Assembly: GCF_001931675.1 (NCBI RefSeq)
Contig: NZ_CP014839.1
Location: 2,418,001 to 2,482,000 of the forward strand
Length of the DNA: 64,000 bases
From: Pandoraea thiooxydans
GTDB lineage: Bacteria; Pseudomonadota; Gammaproteobacteria; Burkholderiales; Burkholderiaceae
Reading direction: 5' to 3'
Part shown: positions 9,002-18,000 of the stretch, in pieces
Layout of the letters: each line of letters opens with the position of its first letter
How positions within the stretch are numbered: the first letter of the stretch is position 1
The notes under the pieces: model-generated
Told to the model about the DNA's origin: nothing
Database searches by the model: none
Seen by the model: the letters and a program-made list of their open reading frames with translations, nothing else
Made by a program: the position numbers and the translations under genes

Positions 9002-11104
9002 GTGACTCGAAAAACCCCCATCGAGCGCTACCGCAACATCGGCATCAGCGCTCACATCGATGCAGGCAAGACAACCACCACCGAGCGCATCCTGTTCTAC
9101 ACAGGCGTGAACCACAAGTTGGGTGAGGTGCACGAAGGCGCCGCGACGATGGACTGGATGGAACAGGAGCAGGAACGCGGCATCACGATCACCTCGGCGG
9201 CGACCACCTGCTTTTGGCGCGGCATGGCCAACACCTATCCCGAGCACCGCATCAACATCATCGACACGCCGGGGCACGTCGATTTCACCATCGAAGTGGA
9301 GCGTTCGATGCGCGTGCTCGACGGCGCGTGCATGGTCTACGACTCGGTCGGCGGCGTACAGCCGCAATCGGAAACCGTCTGGCGCCAGGCCAACAAGTAC
9401 AAGGTGCCGCGCATTGCCTTCGTCAACAAGATGGATCGCGTGGGCGCCGACTTCTTTCGCGTCAACCGGCAGATTCACGAACGCCTGCGCGGCAATTCCG
9501 TGCCGGTTCAGATTCCGATCGGCGCCGAAGATCATTTTCGAGGCGTAGTCGACCTGATCAAGATGAAGGGCATCGTCTGGGACGAAGCCTCGCAGGGCGT
9601 CAAATTCGAGTATGTCGACATTCCCGCCGAATTGCTCGACACGGCGCAGGAATGGCGCGAAAAAATGATCGAAGTCGCGGCCGAAGCCAACGAGACGCTG
9701 CTTGAGAAATACCTGCACGGAGAAACACTCACCGAGGCGGAGATCAAGGCGGGACTGCGCGCACGCACGATCGCCTGCGAAATCGTGCCGATGCTGTGCG
9801 GTAGCGCTTTCAAGAACAAGGGCGTGCAGGCCATGCTCGACGCCGTGATCGATTTCCTGCCGTCGCCATCCGATGTCCCGCCGGTCACCGGACACGACGA
9901 GGACGACAAGGAAGTGCAGCGCCAAGCGACCGACGACGAAAAATTCTCCGCGCTGGCCTTCAAGATCATGACCGACCCGTTCGTCGGTCAGCTGATTTTC
10001 TTCCGCGTATACTCCGGCTCGGTTTATTCGGGCGACACGGTGTACAACCCGATCAAGGCGAAGAAAGAACGCCTGGGGCGGATTCTGCAGATGCACGCCA
10101 ATCAGCGTGTCGAAATCAAGGACGTTCACGCCGGCGACATCGCCGCCGCGGTCGGCCTCAAGGAAGCCACCACGGGCGACACGCTGTGCGATCCCGAGCA
10201 CATCATCGTGCTCGAGCGCATGATCTTCCCCGAGCCGGTGATCTCCCAGGCCGTCGAGCCCAAAACCAAGGCCGACCAGGAAAAAATGGGCATCGCGCTC
10301 AATCGCCTGGCACAGGAAGACCCGTCGTTCCGCGTCAAGACCGACGAAGAATCGGGCCAAACCATCATCTCGGGCATGGGCGAGCTGCACCTGGAAATCC
10401 TGGTCGATCGCATGCGCCGCGAGTTCGGCGTCGAGGCCACCGTGGGCAAGCCGCAGGTGGCTTACCGCGAGACCATTCGCAAGAGCTGCGACGAGGTCGA
10501 GGGCAAGTTCGTCAAGCAGTCGGGCGGGCGCGGCCAGTACGGCCACGTGGTGCTCAAGCTCGAGCCGCAGGAGCCGGGCAAGGGCTACGAGTTCGTCGAC
10601 GCGATCAAGGGCGGCGTGGTGCCGCGCGAGTACATCCCGGCGGTCGACAAGGGCATTCGCGAGACGCTCAACGCGGGCGTGCTGGCGGGCTATCCGGTGG
10701 TGGACGTCAAGGCCACGCTGTTCTTCGGTTCGTACCACGACGTCGATTCGAACGAAAACGCGTTCAAGATGGCCGGCTCGATGGCCTTCAAGGAAGGCAT
10801 GCGCCGGGCCAGCCCGGTGCTGCTCGAGCCGATGATGGCCGTGGAAGTGGAAATGCCCGAAGAGTTCATGGGCAACGTGATGGGCGATCTGAGCTCGCGC
10901 CGGGGTATCGTGCAGGGCATGGACGACATGGTCGGCGGCGGCAAGATCGTGCGCGCCGAGGTGCCGCTGGCCGAGATGTTCGGCTATTCGACCTCGCTGC
11001 GCTCGCTCACCCAGGGGCGCGCCACCTACACCATGGAATTCAAGCATTACGCTGAAGCGCCGAAGAATGTCGCCGATGCAATTATCAGCGCCAAGACCAA
11101 GTAG
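9002..11104 (+). CDS. fusA: elongation factor G (stand-alone second copy type)
   Basis: A 700-residue translational GTPase that drives ribosomal translocation. The G1 motif AHIDAGKTT, the switch region [13 protein letters not shown]3 DTPGHVDF and G4 NKMDR are all intact. Domain IV/V landmarks such as GGRGQYGHV and [13 protein letters not shown] are present. Translation should start at GTG 9002, which has AGAGG upstream, because [16 protein letters not shown] is the expected N-terminus. The usual neighbours rpsL, rpsG and tuf are absent, so this is likely the extra fusA2-type gene known in Burkholderia relatives rather than the str-operon copy. A strong terminator follows directly. Confidence 0.93.
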   Translation: MTRKTPIERYRNIGISAHIDAGKTTTTERILFYTGVNHKLGEVHEGAATMDWMEQEQERGITITSAATTCFWRGMANTYPEHRINIIDTPGHVDFTIEVERSMRVLDGACMVYDSVGGVQPQSETVWRQANKYKVPRIAFVNKMDRVGADFFRVNRQIHERLRGNSVPVQIPIGAEDHFRGVVDLIKMKGIVWDEASQGVKFEYVDIPAELLDTAQEWREKMIEVAAEANETLLEKYLHGETLTEAEIKAGLRARTIACEIVPMLCGSAFKNKGVQAMLDAVIDFLPSPSDVPPVTGHDEDDKEVQRQATDDEKFSALAFKIMTDPFVGQLIFFRVYSGSVYSGDTVYNPIKAKKERLGRILQMHANQRVEIKDVHAGDIAAAVGLKEATTGDTLCDPEHIIVLERMIFPEPVISQAVEPKTKADQEKMGIALNRLAQEDPSFRVKTDEESGQTIISGMGELHLEILVDRMRREFGVEATVGKPQVAYRETIRKSCDEVEGKFVKQSGGRGQYGHVVLKLEPQEPGKGYEFVDAIKGGVVPREYIPAVDKGIRETLNAGVLAGYPVVDVKATLFFGSYHDVDSNENAFKMAGSMAFKEGMRRASPVLLEPMMAVEVEMPEEFMGNVMGDLSSRRGIVQGMDDMVGGGKIVRAEVPLAEMFGYSTSLRSLTQGRATYTMEFKHYAEAPKNVADAIISAKTK

Positions 11105-11140
11105 CCGGCGAGCTTGACCCCGCCGGTTCAGCCGGTCCAG

Positions 11141-11175
11141 GCCCATGCGCGGCACCTGCGCGCATGGGCTTTTTT
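11141..11175 (+). terminator. Rho-independent terminator of fusA
   Basis: An 11-bp perfect stem (GCCCATGCGCG / CGCGCATGGGC, 7-base loop) is followed immediately by six T residues, about 36 bases after the fusA stop. This is a textbook intrinsic terminator. Confidence 0.93.
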
Positions 11176-11299
11176 GTTCGAATCGCCGCTGCCCGCTTGA
11201 TGCATTGCCGCATCCCCGGCGCTGGCCAGCGCAGGAATTTTTCCTGTTTTGCCGACCGCGGCCTATACTCGAATCAGGGTTTGATAATGGGAGGCAGCG

Positions 11300-11482
11300 A
11301 TGGTCCATCTCAATTGGTACGACCTTACCCTGTTTCTGCCTATGGCCATGGCCGGCGCGATTCTGATCGGCGCTATCCCGGTCGCCACGCGTTTGACCCG
11401 CTTCAGTCTGAGGGCGGCCGGCGCCATTGCCGGCGCCCTGATCGCGCTGCTGGTGGTCGAGGCCTTGCCGACGCTGATCTGA
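11300..11482 (+). CDS. small two-helix membrane protein, 60 aa
   Basis: A 60-residue protein with two predicted transmembrane helices (about residues 9-27 and 36-58) separated by a basic RLTRFSLR loop. GGGAGG ends five bases before the ATG, which gives good support for translation. It is bounded by the fusA terminator upstream and another intrinsic terminator downstream, so it is a monocistronic unit. No family is recognised. Confidence 0.7.
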   Translation: MVHLNWYDLTLFLPMAMAGAILIGAIPVATRLTRFSLRAAGAIAGALIALLVVEALPTLI

Positions 11483-11569
11483 GGCTTGTCACGACAACGT
11501 CATAGCTCCGTCCTAAATTCTGTCGTGCATGCTGCGAAGATGCAGCATTGCGGCTGTCCCTCTCCTCAG

Positions 11570-11598
11570 GCCCGCCGGCTCCCTCGCGGGCTTTTTTT
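11570..11598 (+). terminator. Rho-independent terminator
   Basis: A 6-bp GC stem (GCCCGC / GCGGGC) with a 10-base loop is followed by seven T residues. It is located about 90 bases after the small membrane protein gene and ahead of the 95-residue protein gene. Confidence 0.85.
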
Positions 11599-11690
11599 AC
11601 GCCGCCTCGCAAGCGTGTGCCGCGCCGCCGATTTTTTCGCCTACAATCGAAAACTGTATCTCAATCCCGACGACTCACAAGGGAGCCGAC

Positions 11691-11978
11691 ATGCCGGATG
11701 CGCTCAGCAAATCGTTTGCCGTGGTGGTTCATCATTACCGCTCGCCGCGTGACTATGAAGTCAGCGTCGAGCGCACCGGCGAGATGCTGCTCAAGAACAT
11801 CGGCCTGTTCACCGATGGTTTTGCCGGCGAAGCGCGCCTGGTGATGGGACTGTTTGCCAGCGAAGCACAGGCATGGGCGCTGGCCAATCAACTCAAGCGA
11901 TCGCGCACGATGCTCCACGCGCTGTTGCAAACACCCAAACACCCGAAGCGTGCGGAACGGCTGACATCGCCCGACTGA
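11691..11978 (+). CDS. hypothetical protein, 95 aa
   Basis: A soluble 95-residue protein starting MPDALSKSFAVVVHHYRS, preceded by an AAGGGAG ribosome-binding site at a good distance. The middle (VERTGEMLLKNIGLFTDGF, then LVMGLFASEAQAWALANQL) looks like a compact alpha/beta fold. The tail is basic and proline-rich. No signal peptide, no membrane segment and no recognised family. Confidence 0.68.
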   Translation: MPDALSKSFAVVVHHYRSPRDYEVSVERTGEMLLKNIGLFTDGFAGEARLVMGLFASEAQAWALANQLKRSRTMLHALLQTPKHPKRAERLTSPD

Positions 11979-12260
11979 AGCCCGGACCCCGCTCACGCCG
12001 GCGGACATCGACGTCGCACACCACAATAAGCGCATTCCTAATTGCGTTTCAGAACCATCTAATCACTCGCCGCACAGCGCCGCCCCATGCGGCTTCCCCT
12101 GCGATCGTCGCATCCCGAATCGCCTGTTTCCTCGCGTCACACGGCCCAGACACCGACCGCGCTGCATAAATCGAGGCATCGCCTATGCCAGAATGCTCGC
12201 GGTCGCGCCCGGCAGCCGCCGCCGCGACCGTGTGTCGAACTTGCAATATTTGGGAGTCAT

Positions 12261-12638
12261 ATGAAAAAAATCATCACGGCAGTTTCATTGGCGCTGCTCA
12301 GCGCCGCCGCCATCGCGCAATATACGGGCCCCGGGCCGAAGCCCGGCTATACCGGGCCATCCGGCATGCCCGCCGCCCCCGTCAAGCAACTGCTCGAACA
12401 TGGCAAGGACGATCAGTACGCCACGCTGCGCGGACGCATCGTGCGCTACCTGGGTGACAAGCACTACCTGTTCGCGGACCAGAGCGGCCAAATGCGGGTG
12501 GAAATCGACCCCAAACATTTTCCGCTGCACCAGCCGATCGACGACAAGACAACGGTCGAGATCACCGGCAAACTCGACAAGGAATTACTCGGCAAAGCAG
12601 AGCTGGATGTCAAGCAGCTACGGGTTATCCCCAAATAA
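12261..12638 (+). CDS. YgiW/YdeI-type periplasmic OB-fold stress protein
   Basis: A 125-residue exported protein of the bacterial OB-fold (BOF) family. Residues 1-19 form a signal peptide ending AAAIAQ. The linker is glycine/proline-rich (YTGPGPKPGYTGPSG), and the OB domain runs from about residue 40 to the end with ATLRGRIVRYLGDKHYLFAD, VEIDPKHF and VEITGKLD. YgiW/YdeI proteins are linked to peroxide, cadmium and acid stress tolerance in enterobacteria. GGGAG precedes the ATG, and an intrinsic terminator follows 25 bases after the stop, so it is a single-gene unit. Confidence 0.88.
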   Translation: MKKIITAVSLALLSAAAIAQYTGPGPKPGYTGPSGMPAAPVKQLLEHGKDDQYATLRGRIVRYLGDKHYLFADQSGQMRVEIDPKHFPLHQPIDDKTTVEITGKLDKELLGKAELDVKQLRVIPK

Positions 12639-12663
12639 CCGTTGCGCTTCACGCATCTCTTCG

Positions 12664-12688
12664 ACGGCGCAATTCCTGCGCCGTTTTT
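12664..12688 (+). terminator. Rho-independent terminator of the BOF gene
   Basis: An 8-bp perfect stem (ACGGCGCA / TGCGCCGT) with a 5-base loop ends in a run of five T residues, just downstream of the OB-fold protein gene. Confidence 0.9.
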
Positions 12689-12770
12689 GCACCTGCATCG
12701 CACCGCGTGTGCTGCGCACGCACAAAATTGATGCTTGTCCGGCATGGGTATAACTCGATCAAACCGTCAC

Positions 12771-12805
12771 TTATCCACAAAAACACTGAACAACTTTGTT
12801 GATAA
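12771..12805. promoter_or_regulatory. two inverted DnaA-box-like 9-mers
   Basis: The consensus DnaA box TTATCCACA occurs on the plus strand at 12771-12779. A one-mismatch box TTATCAACA occurs on the minus strand at 12797-12805. They sit in a 371-base gene-free gap that is AT-rich compared with its surroundings. The gap otherwise holds only the terminator at its left end and the leader of the FMN reductase gene. Function is unproven; no dnaA, dnaN or parAB is nearby, so this is not oriC. Confidence 0.45.
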
Positions 12806-13010
12806 CTTGCTGATCACCTTTTTCCATATGGCCGGAATCGGGTGTGCTGAAAAATCGGGCTGCGCCCGCCGCTCATTCGTGCCGCCGCATGACCGAGCGT
12901 GCGCATATCACGCGCGCATCATGTGCTGTTGACATTGGCCTATGGTAGAGTCGAGCGACTCGCGATATGCGTTATCGCACATGGCTTTCCCCGTCGACAT
13001 GAGGTCCCCC

Positions 13011-13571
13011 ATGAGCAACCAACCCATCACCGTGCTGGGCATTTCCGGCAGCCTGCGCAAGCAGTCATACAACACTGCGGCACTCGAAGCCGCCATGGAA
13101 CTCGCTCCGCCCGGCATGACACTGGTCAAGGCCGATATCTCCGATCTGCCGCTCTACAACCAGGACCTGCACACCGACGTCTTTCCGGACGTGGTCGAGC
13201 GCTTTCGCCAACAGATCCACGCGGCCGATGCGCTGCTGTTCGTGACGCCCGAATACAACTATTCGATACCCGGCGTGTTGAAGAACGCGATCGACTGGGC
13301 CTCGCGCCCGCCGGCGCAGCCGTTTGCCGGCAAGCCCGCGGCCATCATGGGCGTGAGCCCCGGCGCGATCGGCACCGCCCGGGCGCAATACCATTTGCGG
13401 CAGGTGGCCGTATTCCTCGACCTGAAATTGGTCAACAAGCCGGAAGTCATGATCGGGGGCGCCAAGGATCGCTTCGACGAAGCCGGCAAGCTTACCCACG
13501 AACCTACCCGCGACTTCGTGCGACAGCTGCTTGTCTCGCTCCACGACTGGGCCGTCCTGCTGAAAAAATAA
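13011..13571 (+). CDS. NADPH-dependent FMN reductase family flavoprotein
   Basis: A 186-residue flavodoxin-fold oxidoreductase of the ChrR/YieF/azoreductase type. The phosphate-binding loop GISGSLRKQSYN is at residues 8-19. The flavin motif TPEYNYSIPGVLKNAIDW follows in mid-protein, and AAIMGVSPG is the third flavin contact. Such enzymes reduce quinones, chromate or azo compounds using NAD(P)H. GAGGT lies six bases ahead of the ATG at 13011; an alternative in-frame ATG is at 12999. It stands alone, 65 bases ahead of srkA. Confidence 0.9.
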   Translation: MSNQPITVLGISGSLRKQSYNTAALEAAMELAPPGMTLVKADISDLPLYNQDLHTDVFPDVVERFRQQIHAADALLFVTPEYNYSIPGVLKNAIDWASRPPAQPFAGKPAAIMGVSPGAIGTARAQYHLRQVAVFLDLKLVNKPEVMIGGAKDRFDEAGKLTHEPTRDFVRQLLVSLHDWAVLLKK

Positions 13572-13636
13572 AGCCGCACCCGTCCGCGACTGCAGTAAGT
13601 CAAGCAATCCGTCCATGTGCAGGGCACAATAGCGGC

Positions 13637-14632
13637 ATGCACATGGACTCCACCCCACACCCCTTCTCCACCTTGATGCCCGAGCTCGTGCTCGACGCAC
13701 TCGACAGCCTCGGGCTGCGCAGCGACGGCCGCCTGCTGGCGTTGAACAGCTATGAAAATCGCGTCTATCAGGCCGGCATCGAAGACGCGGCGCCATTGGT
13801 CGTCAAGTTCTACCGGCCGCACCGCTGGAGTACCGAGGCGATCCTCGAAGAGCATGCGTTCACGCAGGAACTGGCCGAGCGCGAAATTCCGGTCGTCGCG
13901 CCGCTCGTGCTCGACGGCCGCACGCTGCACCGCCACGGTGCCTTCGAGTTTGCGGTCTTTCCCCGCCGCGGCGGGCGAGCCCCGGAACTGCAGGATGCCG
14001 ACACGCTGGCCTGGCTAGGCCGCTTCATCGGGCGCATTCACGCGGTCGGCCGCACTGCGGCGTATGTCCACCGCGGCGCGCTCGATCAACGCAGCTTTGG
14101 CAGCGAGCCGCGCGACTACCTGTGGCAACACGATTTCATTCCGGCAGATCTGCGCGAAGCCTGGCGCAGTGTGGTCGACCTGGCCCTGGAGCGCGTCGAG
14201 CACTGCTTCGCGCGCGCCGGCAGCGTATCGACGCTGCGCCTGCACGGCGACTGCCACGCGGGCAACGTGCTATGGACCGACGCCGGCCCGCATTTCGTGG
14301 ATTTCGACGATAGCCGGATGGGCCCGGCGATACAGGATCTATGGATGCTGCTCTCGGGCGAGCGCGCCGACATGACGCGCCAATTGGCCGACGTGCTCGA
14401 CGGCTACCAGGACTTCGCCGAGTTCGATGCGCGTGAGCTGCACCTGATCGAAGCCCTGCGTACGCTGCGCCTGATCCACTACAGCGCGTGGATCGCGCGC
14501 CGCTGGGACGACCCCGCGTTTCCCGCGGCCTTCCCGTGGTTCAATACGCAACGCTATTGGCAGGATCGCATTCTGGAGCTGCGCGAGCAGATCGCGCTGA
14601 TGGACGAAGCACCGCTGGCCTGGTTCGGGTAA
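13637..14632 (+). CDS. srkA: stress-response Ser/Thr kinase SrkA (YihE/RdoA)
   Basis: A 331-residue kinase of the aminoglycoside-phosphotransferase-like fold, the same length class as E. coli SrkA (328). It contains ENRVYQ near the N-terminus, the ATP lysine in VVKFYRP and the catalytic loop LHGDCHAGN. The metal-binding motif FVDFDDSRMGP and the conserved QDLWMLLSG helix follow. SrkA counters stress-induced cell death in enterobacteria. In E. coli the gene precedes dsbA, which is not found here. An alternative ATG is six bases downstream. The stop codon lies inside a hairpin shared with the convergent livF. Confidence 0.9.
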   Translation: MHMDSTPHPFSTLMPELVLDALDSLGLRSDGRLLALNSYENRVYQAGIEDAAPLVVKFYRPHRWSTEAILEEHAFTQELAEREIPVVAPLVLDGRTLHRHGAFEFAVFPRRGGRAPELQDADTLAWLGRFIGRIHAVGRTAAYVHRGALDQRSFGSEPRDYLWQHDFIPADLREAWRSVVDLALERVEHCFARAGSVSTLRLHGDCHAGNVLWTDAGPHFVDFDDSRMGPAIQDLWMLLSGERADMTRQLADVLDGYQDFAEFDARELHLIEALRTLRLIHYSAWIARRWDDPAFPAAFPWFNTQRYWQDRILELREQIALMDEAPLAWFG

Positions 14633-14650
14633 GCCCCGGCGGCTTACCCG
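14626..14650. terminator. hairpin containing both srkA and livF stop codons
   Basis: A perfect 10-bp inverted repeat (CGGGTAAGCC / GGCTTACCCG) with a 5-base loop spans the convergent gene ends. The TAA of srkA and the TAA of livF lie in its two arms. There is no T-run, so it is at best a bidirectional pause or stability element. Confidence 0.45.
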
Positions 14651-15357
14651 GTGACGCCGAAGTAGGCGCGCCGCAGCGCGTCATCGGCGTGCAGCGCCTC
14701 GACCGTACCGCTGAAACCGACCCGCCCGCCGGAGAGCGTCACGACGTGATCGGCCAGCTCGAGAAACTTGATGTTCTGTTCGGCGATCAGCAATGACAGG
14801 CCGGTATTGCGGAATCGGCCGAGCACCTGAATCACCTCCTGCACGAACAACGGCGAGAGTCCGGCCGACGGCTCATCCATCACCAGCAGCTTGGGGTCCC
14901 CGGCAAGCGCCTTGGCGATGCCGACCATCTTGCGCTGCCCGCCCGACAGACTGCTGGCCAGCGCCTTGCGGCGCGTGGCGATGGCAGGAAAAACCTCATA
15001 CAGCTCGTCCATGCGTTCGCGCAGCCGCTCGGCCGGCGTGAACTGCCCGCCGATGCGAATGTTTTCGTCGATCGAAAGTCCCGGAAAGCAGCCGATCTCC
15101 GACATATAGGAAATGCCGGCACGCACCCGCTTGTCGGTGCGCGCATGCGTGAGGTCGGCTCCCTCGAAAACGATCTCTCCCTGCCACGGCTTGATCAGGC
15201 CCATGATGGTCTTGATCAGGGTAGTCTTGCCCGCACCGTTGGCGCCCAACAGCACCACTGTCTGGGCTCGCTGGACCTGCAGGTCCGCGCCCCACAGCAC
15301 CTGCACGCGGCCGTAGCCGGTCTGCAGGTTCTTCGCACTGAAAATTTCACTCGCCAT
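14644..15357 (-). CDS. livF: branched-chain-type ABC transporter ATPase LivF
   Basis: A 237-residue ATP-binding subunit of a HAAT-family ABC importer. Walker A is GANGAGKTT, the signature is LSGGQRKM, and Walker B is LLVMDEPSAGL. The FPGLSIDEN segment is typical of LivF. The gene is last in a five-gene operon (binding protein, LivH, LivM, LivG, LivF) and overlaps livG by 11 bases, so translation is probably coupled. The substrate could be branched-chain amino acids or another amphipathic amino or aromatic acid; the sequence does not decide. Confidence 0.92.
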   Translation of the reverse strand: MASEIFSAKNLQTGYGRVQVLWGADLQVQRAQTVVLLGANGAGKTTLIKTIMGLIKPWQGEIVFEGADLTHARTDKRVRAGISYMSEIGCFPGLSIDENIRIGGQFTPAERLRERMDELYEVFPAIATRRKALASSLSGGQRKMVGIAKALAGDPKLLVMDEPSAGLSPLFVQEVIQVLGRFRNTGLSLLIAEQNIKFLELADHVVTLSGGRVGFSGTVEALHADDALRRAYFGVTG

Positions 15358-16120
15358 GAGAGGTACCCAGAAATACTTCGACTACCTGAGGATCCTGCAC
15401 TGCAGCGGCCAGCTTGCCCTCGAAGATCTCCTTGCCTGCATTGAGCACGATCACGCGGTCGGTAACCGCTTCGAGAAACCCCATCAAGTGCTCGACCACC
15501 ACCACCGCCACGCCGGAACGGGCGATCGTGCGCAAATGCTCTGCCACGTGCCCCATCTCGCCCGGGTTCAACCCGGCGGCCAGTTCATCGACGCACAGCA
15601 GCTTGGGTTTGGTCGCCAGCGCGCGCGCCAGATCGAGCATCTTCTGCTGAATGCTGTTGAGTTCGTCGGCACGGCGCCTGGCCTGATCCGTCAGATCGAG
15701 CATCTCGAGAATGCCCGCCACATCGGCATCGCTGGCGCCGCGCGCGCCATAGGTCGCGGCGATCTCGACGTTCTGCGCCACCGTCAGGCTCAGGAACGGC
15801 TTGGGAATCTGGAAGGTTCGATTGATGCCCGCATGCACCAGCTTGTGCGACGGCAAGCCGCCGATCTCACGCCCTTCGAACTCGATGGCGCCGCCGCTCG
15901 GGGCGTAGATACCGGTAATCACATTGATGCAGGTGGTCTTGCCCGAGCCGTTCGGGCCGACCAGTCCAACCACTTCGCCCGCATGCACGTTCAAACTCAC
16001 CTGATCGAGCGCGACGAATCCGCCGAAGCGCTTGACCAGTTGCTTGACCGCCAAAAGCGGCGCGCCCTTGGCCGAGCCGGCCGAGGCCGGCCTGTCGAGT
16101 ACTTCAGGGGACATCGACAC
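15347..16120 (-). CDS. livG: branched-chain-type ABC transporter ATPase LivG
   Basis: A 257-residue partner ATPase. Walker A is GPNGSGKTT and Walker B is LLCVDELAAGL, with the catalytic glutamate retained. The family NRTFQIPKPF Q-loop region is present. The C-loop is odd: where LivG proteins usually carry an LxxGQQ-type signature, this one reads ELNSIQQKMLDLARAL, so the glycine that contacts ATP gamma-phosphate across the dimer is missing. An N-terminal extension of about 20 residues precedes the ATPase fold. It overlaps livM by 17 bases and livF by 11. Confidence 0.9.
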   Translation of the reverse strand: MSMSPEVLDRPASAGSAKGAPLLAVKQLVKRFGGFVALDQVSLNVHAGEVVGLVGPNGSGKTTCINVITGIYAPSGGAIEFEGREIGGLPSHKLVHAGINRTFQIPKPFLSLTVAQNVEIAATYGARGASDADVAGILEMLDLTDQARRRADELNSIQQKMLDLARALATKPKLLCVDELAAGLNPGEMGHVAEHLRTIARSGVAVVVVEHLMGFLEAVTDRVIVLNAGKEIFEGKLAAAVQDPQVVEVFLGTSHGE

Positions 16121-17027
16121 CTCGCCGCTGTAAAAGGGATGTCAGACCGTTGGGCAGGAACAGCACCAACAGCATGATCAGCGCCCCGTAGATCAATTGA
16201 AAATATTGAGGAGTGGAAATGCCGATTGCGTTGTACAGCCCATAGAGCAGCAACACGCCAAGCACCGGGCCGGTCACCGTCGCGACGCCGCCGAACAGGG
16301 CGAACACCAGCGCGAACACACTGAACTCGGCGCTGAACACCGTCTCCGGATAAAACACCGACACAAACCAGGCAAAATCGCTGCCGATCAGCCCGGCGAT
16401 CAACGCCGAGAGCAGCCACGCGACAGTGCGTCCGCGCACCACCGCCACGCCGGCCATCGATGCGCTGATCGGATCATCCTTGATCGCCTGCAACGACAGG
16501 CCGAAGCGCGAGTTGCGCAAATAAATCACCAGCAGCAGGGTCGCGGCCAGGATCAGCACACCAACGTGATAGCTCAATTGCGGATCGAATACACCGGACA
16601 GGCTCACGCCGTAAGGCCCCTTGGTCAGCGACTCCAGGCTCGGATTGGAAATCACCTGATAGGCGGCCAGCGCCGCGGCCAGATTGGCAATCGCGAAATA
16701 AGCGCCGGACAGCCGCAGCAGCGGCGTGAGCACCACTCCCAGCAGCACCGCGGCCGCCGCGCCGAACAGCATGCCCACCAGCGGCGGTGCGTGCAGGTGC
16801 ATGACCGCCAGCGCAAAACCATACGCGCCCGCGCCGAAAAACCCGACGAAGCCGAACGGCAGGTATCCGGTGAACCCGTAAATCACGTTGACGCCTTGCG
16901 CCAACACCAGGTAGACCAGAAAGTTGAACAGCAGCAACTGATTGGAATAAACGTGCGGCAGCACCAGTGCGGCGCCCACTACGGGCACCAGCACCAGCAT
17001 GATATGGCGCAGGAACTTAGCACTCAT
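16104..17027 (-). CDS. livM: branched-chain-type ABC permease LivM
   Basis: A 307-residue inner-membrane permease with about eight hydrophobic helices. The LivM hallmark GYLPFGFVGFFGAGAYGFA is near residues 52-70, and the ATPase-contacting loop LQAIKDDPISASMAGV is in the second half. The start ATG at 17027 is chosen because MSAKFLRHIMLVLVP begins just before helix 1; the frame continues upstream through livH in a shadow reading. The gap to livH is 32 bases. Confidence 0.9.
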   Translation of the reverse strand: MSAKFLRHIMLVLVPVVGAALVLPHVYSNQLLLFNFLVYLVLAQGVNVIYGFTGYLPFGFVGFFGAGAYGFALAVMHLHAPPLVGMLFGAAAAVLLGVVLTPLLRLSGAYFAIANLAAALAAYQVISNPSLESLTKGPYGVSLSGVFDPQLSYHVGVLILAATLLLVIYLRNSRFGLSLQAIKDDPISASMAGVAVVRGRTVAWLLSALIAGLIGSDFAWFVSVFYPETVFSAEFSVFALVFALFGGVATVTGPVLGVLLLYGLYNAIGISTPQYFQLIYGALIMLLVLFLPNGLTSLLQRRGVDVP

Positions 17028-17059
17028 GAGTGTGACCGTCGATAAGAAGGAAATGAGCG

Positions 17060-17935
17060 CTAGGCACTGCGCACCTTTTTGCCCAACAGACCGCTGGGCC
17101 GGATCAGCAGGATCAGGATCAGCAGCACATAAGGCAGCAGGCCGGCCCATGAGCTGAAGTAGGTCTGCATCAGCATCTCGGAGACGCCATAAATCAGGCC
17201 GCCCAGCACCGTACCCATCGGGCTGCCCAGCGAGCCGATCACGATCACCGCGAACGACTGGATATTGATGTCGACGCCCATGGCCGGGCCGAAGCTGCCC
17301 AGCATGAACGGTGCGAACACCCCGCCGACGGCCGCCAGGGCCAGCCCCACGCCGAACGCAATGGCCGAAACGCGGTTCACGTCGATACCGGTGGCCAGCG
17401 CTTCGTCGCGATGCACCATCACCGCGCGCGTCAAACGTCCCAGACGCGTGCGATAGAGATACAGATACAGGCACCCCACCGCCACCGCGCTGACCGCGCC
17501 GCTGACGATCCACGCCGACGGCAGGCTCTGGCCGAGCACATGCATCGGTGCGGTGCCCAGCACCCGTCCGGGGATCGAGCGATCGCTCGGCCCGAAACTG
17601 ATCGTGGTGATCGCCTCGATGACCTGGCTGAAGCCAAAGAACAGGATGATCGACAGCATCTCCGGATCCTTGGCCTTGAGCAGCCGCGGCACCAGCAGGT
17701 AATACAGCGGGATGCCCAGCGCGATGAAGCCAACCGTCACGATCAGCACCGTCGCAATCGGATGAATGTGAAGCAGGCTGTACAGCCAGAACGCGGAGAA
17801 TGCCCCCAGCATCAGGAAGTCGCCGTGGGCCAGGTTGACGATGCGCATCACCCCGAAAACGAGGTTCAGCCCCAGCCCCACCAGACAGAAATACAGGCCA
17901 AAAACCAGGCCGGCGGTAATCGAATAAGTCAGCAT
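17060..17935 (-). CDS. livH: branched-chain-type ABC permease LivH
   Basis: A 291-residue inner-membrane permease. The N-terminus contains LGLNLVFGVMRIVNLAHGDF, the LivH signature, and the C-terminal part has GSLGSPMGTVLGG and LIRPSGLLGKKV. It forms the channel heterodimer with LivM. The gene is separated from the binding-protein gene by 65 bases with no visible terminator and lies in the same operon. Confidence 0.92.
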   Translation of the reverse strand: MLTYSITAGLVFGLYFCLVGLGLNLVFGVMRIVNLAHGDFLMLGAFSAFWLYSLLHIHPIATVLIVTVGFIALGIPLYYLLVPRLLKAKDPEMLSIILFFGFSQVIEAITTISFGPSDRSIPGRVLGTAPMHVLGQSLPSAWIVSGAVSAVAVGCLYLYLYRTRLGRLTRAVMVHRDEALATGIDVNRVSAIAFGVGLALAAVGGVFAPFMLGSFGPAMGVDINIQSFAVIVIGSLGSPMGTVLGGLIYGVSEMLMQTYFSSWAGLLPYVLLILILLIRPSGLLGKKVRSA

Positions 17936-18000
17936 CCGGCTACCTCCGGCCTACCCGTGAAAGACATTCGCGGCACGGTCATCAAGGGTACTGCTCCAGT

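Noticed and set aside
8792-11308. 838-codon open frame antisense to fusA
   Set aside because: It mirrors the codon structure of fusA in a GC-rich genome, has low-complexity His/Arg/Asp-rich content and no recognisable domain; fusA on the plus strand is certain.
12771-12805. Replication origin
   Set aside because: Only two DnaA-box-like sites and no dnaA, dnaN, gidA or par genes nearby; reported only as a possible binding cluster.
17028-17513. N-terminal extension of LivM into livH
   Set aside because: Arg/Gly-rich shadow of livH; the LivM N-terminus and first helix begin at 17027.
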